From: Alphaproteobacteria bacterium
GTDB lineage: Bacteria > Pseudomonadota > Alphaproteobacteria > Rhodobacterales > Rhodobacteraceae
Reading direction: 5' to 3'
DNA length: 64,000 bases
Assembly: GCA_030427405.1 (NCBI GenBank)
Contig: JAUHXK010000012.1
Coordinates: 1-64,000, forward strand
The notes beneath the pieces were generated by a model. That model was not told where the DNA came from. It was given only the letters and a program-made list of their open reading frames with translations, and ran no database searches. Of this stretch, positions 18,584 to 26,196 are shown piece by piece (within the stretch, counting starts at the first letter, position 1; each line of letters starts with the position of its first letter). A program made the translations under genes and the position numbers.

Positions 18584-19467
18584 GTGACCGGGCGCGCGCG
18601 CAGCGCGAAATACAGCCCCAGCGCGATCATTGGCAAAGACAGGAACTGCCCCATGGTCAGGCCATATCCGCCGACATGCCAAGCCAGGCCCAAGGGGTTG
18701 CCTGGCGATACGAATTGTAGATCGGGCTGGCGGAAGAACTCGACGATGAATCGCGACATGCCGTAGCCTGCCAAAAAGACGCCAAGGGTCAGGCCGGGCA
18801 AACGAAATGCCCCGCGCCGATAGACCAGCCACAAAAGAACGGCACCCAGCAAAAGCCCCTCTAGCGCCGCTTCGTACAATTGCGACGGGTGCCGCGCGCA
18901 TATATCCGCCACGACACCGGGACAATTCTGCGCTGCGGGTCCGGGAAAGATAACGGCCCAGGGCAGATCACTTTGCCGGCCCCACAATTCCGCATTGACG
19001 AAATTCGCCATCCGGCCAAGGAACAATCCCGGCGGCACGGTATGGGCGATCAGGTCCGCAAGGGACAGGGCCGGAATGGAATGGCGCCGCGCATAAAAGG
19101 CGGCGGCAATCACCACGCCCAGCAACCCCCCGTGAAAGGCCATGCCGCCCTGCCAGACCTTCAGTATATCCAGCGGGTGCTGCAGGTAATGAGACGGCTG
19201 ATAGAAAAGCACGAACCCAAGCCGCCCCCCCAGGATGACGCCGAGGATGATCCAGGTCACCAGATCCTCGACCTGCTCGGGGCGCATCGGTGGCGCCTTG
19301 TCCGGCCACAGGGCAGGCCTGCGCAGGCCCATGACGGCAAGCCGCCATGCGATGACAATGCCCGCGATATAGGCCAGCGCATACCACCGAAGCGCAAGTT
19401 CGATCCCGAACAATGAGATCGAGAACAGCTCGGGCGACAAATCGGGGAAGTTCAAAACAGCCTGCAT
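18580..19467 (-). CDS. lgt: Prolipoprotein diacylglyceryl transferase
   Basis: Lgt attaches diacylglycerol from phosphatidylglycerol to the lipobox cysteine of prelipoproteins in the inner membrane. The 295-residue, seven-span protein contains [20 protein letters not shown] and the signature [18 protein letters not shown]. It is the first gene of a three-gene unit with midA and pgeF and is divergent from ubiK. Confidence 0.97.
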   Translation of the reverse strand: MQAVLNFPDLSPELFSISLFGIELALRWYALAYIAGIVIAWRLAVMGLRRPALWPDKAPPMRPEQVEDLVTWIILGVILGGRLGFVLFYQPSHYLQHPLDILKVWQGGMAFHGGLLGVVIAAAFYARRHSIPALSLADLIAHTVPPGLFLGRMANFVNAELWGRQSDLPWAVIFPGPAAQNCPGVVADICARHPSQLYEAALEGLLLGAVLLWLVYRRGAFRLPGLTLGVFLAGYGMSRFIVEFFRQPDLQFVSPGNPLGLAWHVGGYGLTMGQFLSLPMIALGLYFALRARPVT

Positions 19468-19564
19468 GTGCGTCTCATTGCCCGGGGTGTGCGGGGCAAG
19501 TCAACCTTGAGCCCGGCGCTTTCATTGCCCATATAGGATAGAACCGCGACACCGGAGTGAAAAC

Positions 19565-19813
19565 ATGCAAACCCGCAACAAGATCCTGGACGACGTTTCC
19601 CAATTGATGACTAACGCCATGGGCGTCGCGCAGGGCGCCCGGGAAGAGGCAGAAACCGCCATGAAGTCGATGATCGACCGGTGGTTGGCCGACCGTGACT
19701 TTGTAACCCGCGAAGAATTCGACGCTGTACGGGCCATGGCGCAGAAGGCACGCGAAGAAAATGCTGCGTTGGAACAGCGTATTGCCGCGCTCGAGGCCAA
19801 GCTGGACGGGTAA
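19565..19813 (+). CDS. ubiK: Ubiquinone biosynthesis accessory factor UbiK (YqiC/BMFP family)
   Basis: This 82-residue protein has an amphipathic N-terminal helix (ILDDVSQLMTNAMGVAQG) and a C-terminal coiled coil (AREENAALEQRIAALEAKL), the plan of YqiC/UbiK membrane-fusogenic proteins that assist ubiquinone synthesis. CCGGAGTG lies ahead of the ATG. It is monocistronic here and divergent from lgt. Confidence 0.85.
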   Translation: MQTRNKILDDVSQLMTNAMGVAQGAREEAETAMKSMIDRWLADRDFVTREEFDAVRAMAQKAREENAALEQRIAALEAKLDG

Positions 19814-20137
19814 CGCATTGGCGTAGGCCCAGACCAAAAATAGTTTCAGGGAAAACGCGATCCGCCGCGCAATCCAATCGGGTTGTGCGGTGCGGTGTAT
19901 TTTGGCGTATCCCGAAGATTAATCAAGCCAAAGCTGTATCTGTTGCCAATATTTTGGTCTTCGTTGCGGGCTGTCCACAACTTATTGCAGTTATCCCCAA
20001 AAATGGGGGTTGCCAGATATTCGACCACATCGCACCATATCTAGTACGAGCTCTCGGGGGAAGCCCGGCTTGTAGAGCAGGCAACTAGCGCTGGGGCGCT
20101 GCCAGCCCCAAATTGCTAGAGATTAGTGAGGTGGCAA
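19814..20137 (+). other. Structured untranslated region ahead of the ybjN-like gene
   Basis: No gene is visible in these 324 bases. The last 90 contain two hairpins: GCTCT-CGGG...CCCG...AGAGC (20050-20078) and CTAGC...TGGGGC...GCCCCA...GCTAG (20085-20119), followed at once by the GAGGTG ribosome binding site. The layout suggests a structured 5' leader or a small RNA. I do not recognise a named RNA family. Confidence 0.4.
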
Positions 20138-20638
20138 ATGGCCCTTTCCGAACAGTATCTCCAAGAAGACCTACATCCGATCGACATTGTCGAGCACCTG
20201 GCCGAACATCATGATTGGGATTTCGACCGGATCGGTGATGATCAAATTGCAATGGCTGTCGAGGGGCAGTGGCGCACCTATTCGATCACCCTGGCCTGGT
20301 CGAACTATGACGAAACGCTTCGGATGGTCTGCTCGTTTGAAATGGAACCGCCGCAGGACCGCGTATCGGATCTTTATGAACTGCTGAACAAGATGAACGA
20401 TCAGTGCTGGGCCGGTGCCTTTACGTATTGGGCAAACCAAAAGCTGATGGTTTATCGCTATGGTCTGGTTCTGGCTGGCGGCCAGATGGCCAGCCCCGAG
20501 CAGATCGACACGATGATCAGCGCCGCCGTCCTGAGCGCCGAGCGGTATTACCCGGCGATCCAGTTGGTGACCTGGGGCAATCGCAGCCCGGAAGACGCAA
20601 TGCAAGTCGCCATTGCAGAGGCTTACGGCCGCGCGTAA
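20138..20638 (+). CDS. YbjN-domain protein
   Basis: The 166-residue acidic protein has a YbjN fold of the type-III-chaperone-like kind (residues about 15-140; WRTYSITLAWSNYDETLRMV, LLNKMNDQCWAGAFTYW). YbjN proteins are linked to stress and motility phenotypes in enterobacteria, but no mechanism is settled. The start was set at MALSEQYL, 5 bases after GAGGTG; an upstream ATG-less extension of 4 codons is ignored. proC follows after 38 bases on the same strand. Confidence 0.85.
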   Translation: MALSEQYLQEDLHPIDIVEHLAEHHDWDFDRIGDDQIAMAVEGQWRTYSITLAWSNYDETLRMVCSFEMEPPQDRVSDLYELLNKMNDQCWAGAFTYWANQKLMVYRYGLVLAGGQMASPEQIDTMISAAVLSAERYYPAIQLVTWGNRSPEDAMQVAIAEAYGRA

Positions 20639-20676
20639 AGCTTTGCCCCGAACCGATCAAAGCGGAAGGGGCCACC

Positions 20677-21492
20677 ATGGACATGTCACGCGTTGCCGAG
20701 CAGGGGCTGGTGCTTCTGGGATGCGGCAAGATGGGGTCCGCGATGTTGGCGGGATGGCTGGATCATGGCCTGCCCGCCGCATCTGTCTGGGTGATCGACC
20801 CCTATCCGTCAGACTGGCTTAAGGCGCAGGGCGTCAACATCAACACCCCGCTTCCCCAAGCGCCTGCGGTGGTGCTTGTCGCCGTCAAGCCGCAGATGAT
20901 GGGCGATGCCCTGCCTGCAATTCAGGCGCTGGGCGGTGGCGGCAGCCTGTTCATCTCGGTCGCTGCGGGCACGTCGCTGGCGACGTTTGAGCAGGTTCTG
21001 GGCGCGGACACCCCGGTCGTGCGGGCAATGCCGAATACACCCGCAGCGATCCGGCAGGGCATTACTGCGGTCATCGGCAACTCGAAAGTCGCAGCCGCAG
21101 ATCTGGCCCTTGCCGAAGACCTGCTGTCCGCCATTGGCGAAACGGTTCGTCTTGATGACGAGGCGCAAATGGACGCGGTCACCGGTCTCAGCGGCTCGGG
21201 GCCCGCTTATGTTTTTCACCTGATTGAAACTATGGCCGCCGCAGGGCAGGCGCATGGGTTGCCGCATGACCTGGCAATGAAACTGGCGAAATCTACTGTG
21301 GCCGGGGCCGGCGCACTGGCCATGGCCGCGGATGAGGATCCTTCTCAGCTGCGGGTCAACGTGACATCGCCCAATGGCACGACCCAAGCCGCGCTTGAGG
21401 TTCTGATGCATGAACAACAGGGGTTTCCCGCGCTGCTGCACCGCGCGGTGAAAGCCGCGACAGAACGATCCAGGGAGCTGGCTGATGAGTGA
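20677..21492 (+). CDS. proC: Pyrroline-5-carboxylate reductase
   Basis: ProC makes proline from pyrroline-5-carboxylate using NAD(P)H. The 271-residue protein opens with the Rossmann motif LLGCGKMGSAML and carries VRAMPNTPAAIRQG and the signature VTGLSGSGPAYVF plus VTSPNGTTQAAL near the C-terminus. GGAAGGGG precedes the ATG; in-frame codons further upstream lie inside the ybjN-like gene. It overlaps csaA by 8 bases. Confidence 0.96.
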   Translation: MDMSRVAEQGLVLLGCGKMGSAMLAGWLDHGLPAASVWVIDPYPSDWLKAQGVNINTPLPQAPAVVLVAVKPQMMGDALPAIQALGGGGSLFISVAAGTSLATFEQVLGADTPVVRAMPNTPAAIRQGITAVIGNSKVAAADLALAEDLLSAIGETVRLDDEAQMDAVTGLSGSGPAYVFHLIETMAAAGQAHGLPHDLAMKLAKSTVAGAGALAMAADEDPSQLRVNVTSPNGTTQAALEVLMHEQQGFPALLHRAVKAATERSRELADE

Positions 21493-21823
21493 GATTTCGT
21501 TTGACGATTTTCTGCGGGTCGACATTCGCGTCGGCAAGGTGATCCGCGCCGAACCCTATCCAGAAGCCCGCAAGCCGGCGATCAAGATGTGGATCGATTT
21601 CGGCGACGAGATTGGCGAACGCAAGACCTCGGCGCAGGTTACGGCCCATTACGACCCCGAAGCGCTGATCGGCAAACAGGTGATGGCCGTCGTGAACTTC
21701 CCGCCGCGCCAGATTGGCCGGTTCATGTCCGAGGTGCTGGTTCTGGGCCTGCCTGACGAAAATGGTGAAATCGTCCTGATTGGCCCCGACACCCAGGTGC
21801 CGGTTGGCGGCAGGATGCACTGA
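21485..21823 (+). CDS. csaA: tRNA-binding protein CsaA
   Basis: This 112-residue protein is a free-standing EMAP-II-like tRNA-binding domain (FLRVDIRVGKVIRAEPYPEA to NFPPRQIGRFMSEVLVLG). CsaA homodimers bind tRNA and have been described as export-related chaperones. Length matches the family. It overlaps the end of proC, so translation is probably coupled. Confidence 0.93.
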   Translation: MSEISFDDFLRVDIRVGKVIRAEPYPEARKPAIKMWIDFGDEIGERKTSAQVTAHYDPEALIGKQVMAVVNFPPRQIGRFMSEVLVLGLPDENGEIVLIGPDTQVPVGGRMH

Positions 21824-21844
21824 CGCGGTTCAGGGGCGCGGTCG

Positions 21845-22423
21845 TCAGGACCCGACCGCCTCGCGCCAATGTTTGCGGCAAAGCGAAACATAGGTCTCAT
21901 TGCCGCCGATCTGAACCTGCGCGCCTTCGGTGATTGCCTGTCCGTTTTCGTCTTGCCGAATCACCATGGTCGCCTTGCGCCCGCATTTGCAGATCGTGCG
22001 CACTTCGCGCATTTCGTCGGCAAGCGCCAGCAGGGCCGCCGACCCCGGAAACAACTTGCCCTGAAAATCGACCCGCAACCCATAGGCCAGGACGGGGACA
22101 TTCAGGTCGTCTACCGCGCGGGCAAGCTGCCAAACCTGTTCTTCGGACAGAAACTGCGCCTCGTCGATGAAAACGCAGGCGATCGGCCCTTTGTCCAGGC
22201 GCGCGGCGATCATTGCACAGACATCGTCCTGCGGGCGGAATACGTCGGCCTGTTCCGAAATCCCGATCCGCGATGCAATCCGCCCGGTCCCGGCGCGGCC
22301 ATCGACGGCGGCCGTCATCAGGTACGTGTCCATGCCGCGTTCGCGGTAATTGTGCGATGCCTGCAGCAAAACCGTCGATTTACCGGCATTCATCGTCGAA
22401 TAGTTAAAGTACAGCTTGGCCAT
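21845..22423 (-). CDS. tdk: Thymidine kinase
   Basis: The 192-residue type II thymidine kinase salvages thymidine to dTMP. It shows the P-loop STMNAGKSTVLL, the Walker-B-like CVFIDEAQFLSEEQ and the zinc-binding cysteines CKCG and the late CRKH. Its gene is convergent with csaA (21-base gap) and divergent from the HTH-like gene at 22783. Confidence 0.97.
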   Translation of the reverse strand: MAKLYFNYSTMNAGKSTVLLQASHNYRERGMDTYLMTAAVDGRAGTGRIASRIGISEQADVFRPQDDVCAMIAARLDKGPIACVFIDEAQFLSEEQVWQLARAVDDLNVPVLAYGLRVDFQGKLFPGSAALLALADEMREVRTICKCGRKATMVIRQDENGQAITEGAQVQIGGNETYVSLCRKHWREAVGS

Positions 22424-22782
22424 GACGCGGGTCTAAATCCCGCGGGACATCGGGACAAGCCAACAATGTGCGAAATTATTCGGCGACGCCGCTGTCGCGG
22501 ATACGGAGGCTGAGCAGATGCTCTTGGGGATGGATACCTCCGCTCCAACTACAGCGGCGCCGTAGGCCAACATGTGGCCTAGAACATGTAAAGCTGAAAA
22601 TATTGCTCTACCGATACTCGTTACCGGCAAGAACTGCCGCCACTCACTCACAAAATCCCCCGCATATCTGAGGGATAGCCAACATATGACATTTCAATTA
22701 AAACTCGAGTATGGGAAATTTCCTTACCCTTTCCCCGGCAACACCAAACCGGGCAGGGCGTGCAGGTAGCAAAGGGAAAAGA
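22424..22782. ncRNA. Hairpin-rich gap between tdk and the HTH-like gene (candidate sRNA or leader)
   Basis: This 359-base gap has no credible gene. Between 22483 and 22581 it holds a run of stems: GCGAC/GTCGC (22483-22498), CGGAGG/CCTCCG (22504-22542) with an inner GAGC/GCTC, CCGCT/AGCGG (22540-22557) and a perfect TAGGCCA-ACATG-TGGCCTA (22563-22581). Such density is unusual for a plain promoter region. I recognise no known RNA family, and the strand is unknown. Confidence 0.35.
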
Positions 22783-23244
22783 ATGGCAGATATCGGGGCC
22801 TATCTGAAGAAACACACCGAGGCATTGGTCAAAGACGTAGGAATCGAATCAGCGTGCGAGATTACCGGGAAATCCAAAGCCACTCTTGGCCGGTACTATT
22901 CCGACAATGACGAACATGCCGACCGGTTCATTCCTGTGGATGCGGTCGCGCGGCTTGAGGCGGTCGCCACTTATCCGCATGTGACGTCGGCTTTGGCCGA
23001 TCTCAAGAATATCACCTTGTCTTATGATGGTCGAAACACGGACAGTCCGCGCACCGGCGGCGTCAATGCGGACGTCATCGCGCTGAGCCAGCGGTTCGCG
23101 ATGCTCATGACGGAATACCAGGCGGCGATCGAAGACGGCATCATCACCGTGAACGAAGCCAAACGTCTTTTGAAAGAGACCAGCATGCTTCAGCAAGTGC
23201 TGATCGAAATGAAGCTGCACCTGGAAGAAGAAAGCGTCAGCTAG
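22783..23244 (+). CDS. Predicted helix-turn-helix protein (phage CII-like character)
   Basis: The 153-residue protein contains ACEITGKSKATLGRYYSDND followed by RFIPVDAVARLEAVATYPHV, a layout like the helix-turn-helix of phage CII-type regulators (a recognition helix, then a domain listing allowed conditions). The C-terminal third is helical and leucine-rich (VNEAKRLLKETSMLQQVLIEMKL), perhaps for oligomerisation. AAAGGGAAAAGA precedes the ATG. No phage genes are nearby, so it looks domesticated. Targets are unknown. Confidence 0.6.
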   Translation: MADIGAYLKKHTEALVKDVGIESACEITGKSKATLGRYYSDNDEHADRFIPVDAVARLEAVATYPHVTSALADLKNITLSYDGRNTDSPRTGGVNADVIALSQRFAMLMTEYQAAIEDGIITVNEAKRLLKETSMLQQVLIEMKLHLEEESVS

Positions 23245-23402
23245 CCGCTGTCGCCTGCCGCGTACGCAAGACGCGGTTCATTTGCTTGGCGCGCAGCCGT
23301 GTCACCTGCGCCAAAGGGATGTATTGTCCGTCGCGGGTTTAAGGCCCCTGCGATTTGGCTGCGGCATTCGCAGGTCTCACCAGGATACGGTTTGGATTAA
23401 CG

Positions 23403-24530
23403 TCAGGCCGAGTGTCGTTTCACGATAACCGACCCAACCGAATATCCGGCGCCGAAGGAGCAGATAAGGCCAATTTCGCCGTCCTGAAAATCGTCCGAGT
23501 GCTTGGAAAACGCGATGATCGAGCCCGCCGAGGATGTGTTTGCATAGTCCTGCAGGATATTGGGCTGTTCGCCCGGTTCTGGTTCGCGGCCCAGCACTTT
23601 TTTCCCGATAAAGTCGTTCATGGTCTTGTTTGCCTGGTGCAGCCACAACCGTTTCAGGTCGCCGCTGGTCACGCCTTCCGAGTCCATGTGGTCGCTGATG
23701 TGCTTGCTGACCATCGGCAGCACTTCCTTGAAGACTTTACGGCCGTTTTGCATGAACTGCATGTCGCGCCGGTCCAGCATCCCGTCGGGACGCGACCGGC
23801 GGAGAAATCCATTGTTATTGCGAATGTTGTTCGAAAACTCTGTCGCGCACCGGGTTGAGACAACTTCGAAATGTGGGCCTTGTGCGTTTTCGATCCGTTC
23901 AATCAGTGTCGCCGTCGCGACGTCGCCGAAGATAAAGTGACAATCCCGGTCGCGCCATTCCAGGTGACCCGAGCATATCTCGGGGTTGACGACCAGCGCC
24001 GAGCGGACAGACCCCGAACGTACCATGTCTGCCGCGGCCTGGATGCCGAAGGTGGCGGACGAGCAGGCGACATTCATGTCAAAGCCAAACCCGGCAATCC
24101 CCAGCGCCTGTTGAATTTCGATGGCTACCGCCGGGTAAGCGCGTTCGTGGTTGGATGCAGCACAGATCACAAGATCGACGTCTTCGGCTGTGCGGCCGGC
24201 CTGGGTCAGGGCTTTGGTGCAGGCTTCGACTGCCATTTCGGTCATGATGCCCGGCTCGTCGTCACTGCGCTGGCGCAGGGTCGGGTGCATGATGTCGGGG
24301 TTCAGCACCCCGGTCTTGTCCATCACGTACCGGTTTTCGATCCCGGACGCCTTGAGGATGAATTCCTCCGAGGAATGTTGCATCGGCTCCATCCGACCCG
24401 CGGCGATTGCATCGGCGTTCTTGGCGTTCTGCCGGTCGGCATAAGCGTTGAAGGCTTCGACGAGTTCGGCATTGGTGATGATGTTTTCGGGTGTGAAAAC
24501 TCCGGTACCGGTGATGGCGGGCGTGTACAT
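23403..24530 (-). CDS. Beta-ketoacyl-ACP synthase III-like enzyme
   Basis: The 375-residue thiolase-fold protein keeps the KAS III triad: Cys156 (MNVACSSATFG), His298 (LWLHQANKTM) and Asn331 (YANTSSAGS). Compared with FabH it has an insertion of about 35 residues after the first helix (NAYADRQNAKNADAIAAGRM region), as in DarB-like KAS III enzymes. It probably condenses an acyl starter with a malonyl-ACP or beta-ketoacyl unit, but no FabD/FabF partner is near. The start at MYTPAITGTG follows CAGGACCCACC. It is divergent from the marR-RND operon. Confidence 0.85.
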   Translation of the reverse strand: MYTPAITGTGVFTPENIITNAELVEAFNAYADRQNAKNADAIAAGRMEPMQHSSEEFILKASGIENRYVMDKTGVLNPDIMHPTLRQRSDDEPGIMTEMAVEACTKALTQAGRTAEDVDLVICAASNHERAYPAVAIEIQQALGIAGFGFDMNVACSSATFGIQAAADMVRSGSVRSALVVNPEICSGHLEWRDRDCHFIFGDVATATLIERIENAQGPHFEVVSTRCATEFSNNIRNNNGFLRRSRPDGMLDRRDMQFMQNGRKVFKEVLPMVSKHISDHMDSEGVTSGDLKRLWLHQANKTMNDFIGKKVLGREPEPGEQPNILQDYANTSSAGSIIAFSKHSDDFQDGEIGLICSFGAGYSVGSVIVKRHSA

Positions 24531-24684
24531 GGTGGGTCCTGACGTTTCGAATTCGCTCAAAATGCAGTCACATGCGGTTTTGTTCAAGCCACGTTGACCT
24601 AAGGGAATGGGTTAATTCGCGGTTCAGATATTGAATAGTTCAAAAATCGAAGTATTTTGCCCGCGTCGCAGGCGGAGATTCGAC

Positions 24685-25152
24685 ATGCATGATGACACCG
24701 AAACGGGCCTTGATCGGCTTAGCCCCGAGATTCAGGCGATGATGGGGGTCTATGCGCTGTATTGGAAGCTTGAGGAAAGCTTTGCGAGTATCGAAACCGG
24801 CCTGAGCCAGCAGGAATGCCACCTTTTGGTCAAGCTTGACCAGCCAAAGCGCATGGGCGTACTGGCCGCCGACATGCTGACGGTTCCGTCGACCATCACC
24901 GCAACGGCCGATGCGCTTGCGACGGCAGGGTATTTGACACGCGAACGGGACCCGCAGGATCGGCGGGCCTTGTTGTTGGTGCTGACCGAACAGGGGCACG
25001 CCGCGCGCGACATGCTGGTCGCCGAAGCGGGCGAGCTGTTTCATCGGGCCTCGGGGCTGGATGCACAAGAGACATCTCAATTCGCCCGGTTGGCCCGAAA
25101 GATCAGAAACAACGTATTGAAATCCGGAATTCCAGAGGGATTGACGAAATGA
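24685..25152 (+). CDS. MarR-family transcriptional regulator
   Basis: The 155-residue winged-helix protein has the MarR core (QQECHLLVKLDQPKRMGVLA, PSTITATADALATAGYLTRE, the wing RDPQDRRALLLVLTEQG). It overlaps the start of the adaptor gene by 4 bases, so it is probably the local repressor of the efflux operon it heads. The start at MHDDTETG has GGAG upstream; 18 in-frame codons before it are basic and unlike the family. Confidence 0.9.
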   Translation: MHDDTETGLDRLSPEIQAMMGVYALYWKLEESFASIETGLSQQECHLLVKLDQPKRMGVLAADMLTVPSTITATADALATAGYLTRERDPQDRRALLLVLTEQGHAARDMLVAEAGELFHRASGLDAQETSQFARLARKIRNNVLKSGIPEGLTK

Positions 25153-26186
25153 GATTGCTGACCTCACTGGGCCTGGCCCTGACAGTTCTGGCGGCTCCGG
25201 TTTGGGCACAGGACGGTGCCAAGCCTGTCAAGCTGATGATGGTGAAGGAAAGTACACCTGGGTTTTCGCGGCAGTTCTTTGGCCGCGTCGCGGCGCGCCA
25301 GACGGTGGACCTGGCGTTTCAGGTCGCCGGGCAGATCGTTGATATGCCGGTGACCGAGGGACTGATCATCGAAAAAGGCGGGTTGATTGCCCATCTCGAC
25401 CAGGAACCGTTCGAATTGCAGCTTGACCGTGCGCGGCTGCAGAAGGACCAGGCTGACAGAACCCTGCAACGTCTGTCGCGGCTTCGCGGAACAGCAGCCA
25501 GCCAGGTTGCGGTCGACGATGCCGAAACCGAAGCGCAACTGGCCGCGATTGCCTTGCGCGATGCGGAATACGAGCTTGAGCATGCAACGCTGACGGCCCC
25601 GTTTGACGCGCTGATTTCCAGCCGCTCGGTCGAGGCGTTCACAACGGTTTCCGCCGGAACGCCTATTGTTCGGATACATGACATGTCCGAATTGCGGATC
25701 GAAGTGGACGTGCCAGAGATTTTGTTTCAGCGCACAGCGCGCGACGACGACATCACGATCACGGCGAAGTTTCCCGCCAGTGACCAGGTTTTCCCGCTGG
25801 AAATCCGAGAATTTGATGCTGAAACGTCCAGCGTGGGGCAGACCTTTCGAATGCAGTTCGGGTTGGAACCACCAGAAGGTTTGCAGATCCTTCCCGGGTC
25901 ATCCGTGACGGTGACGGCTCGGGTTCAGGACAATCATCCCGGTATCGTAGTTCCGGCGACGGCGATTGTCGCGGATGCAGATGGCGCTTTGGGGATCTTG
26001 GTATTTGCGCCCGTGGGTGCCGATGAAGGCACGGTTCGGCGCGTGCCTGTCACGATCGAACCGACACAGACCGGAGATGTCCGGGTCCTGACCGGGCTGT
26101 CCGATGGTGACGAAATCGTGGTTGCCGGCGGCGGCGCGTTGTCTGACGGCCAGGCGGTGCGCCGCTTCGTCGGGTTCGCGAACTGA
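25149..26186 (+). CDS. RND efflux periplasmic adaptor subunit
   Basis: This 345-residue membrane-fusion protein joins the RND pump to an outer membrane channel. A signal peptide (MRLLTSLGLALTVLAAPVWA) is followed by a split lipoyl/barrel-sandwich domain (VDLAFQVAGQIVDMPVTEG ... LTAPFDALISSRSVE), a short coiled-coil hairpin (residues about 85-125), beta-barrel and membrane-proximal domains. It sits between its MarR regulator (ATGA overlap) and the pump gene. No outer membrane factor is in the window. Confidence 0.92.
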   Translation: MRLLTSLGLALTVLAAPVWAQDGAKPVKLMMVKESTPGFSRQFFGRVAARQTVDLAFQVAGQIVDMPVTEGLIIEKGGLIAHLDQEPFELQLDRARLQKDQADRTLQRLSRLRGTAASQVAVDDAETEAQLAAIALRDAEYELEHATLTAPFDALISSRSVEAFTTVSAGTPIVRIHDMSELRIEVDVPEILFQRTARDDDITITAKFPASDQVFPLEIREFDAETSSVGQTFRMQFGLEPPEGLQILPGSSVTVTARVQDNHPGIVVPATAIVADADGALGILVFAPVGADEGTVRRVPVTIEPTQTGDVRVLTGLSDGDEIVVAGGGALSDGQAVRRFVGFAN

Positions 26187-26196
26187 GGGGCCGGGC

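Noticed and set aside
22433-22651. A 72-codon minus-strand frame across the hairpin-rich gap
   Set aside because: No ribosome binding site, and the dense RNA-like stems explain the region better.
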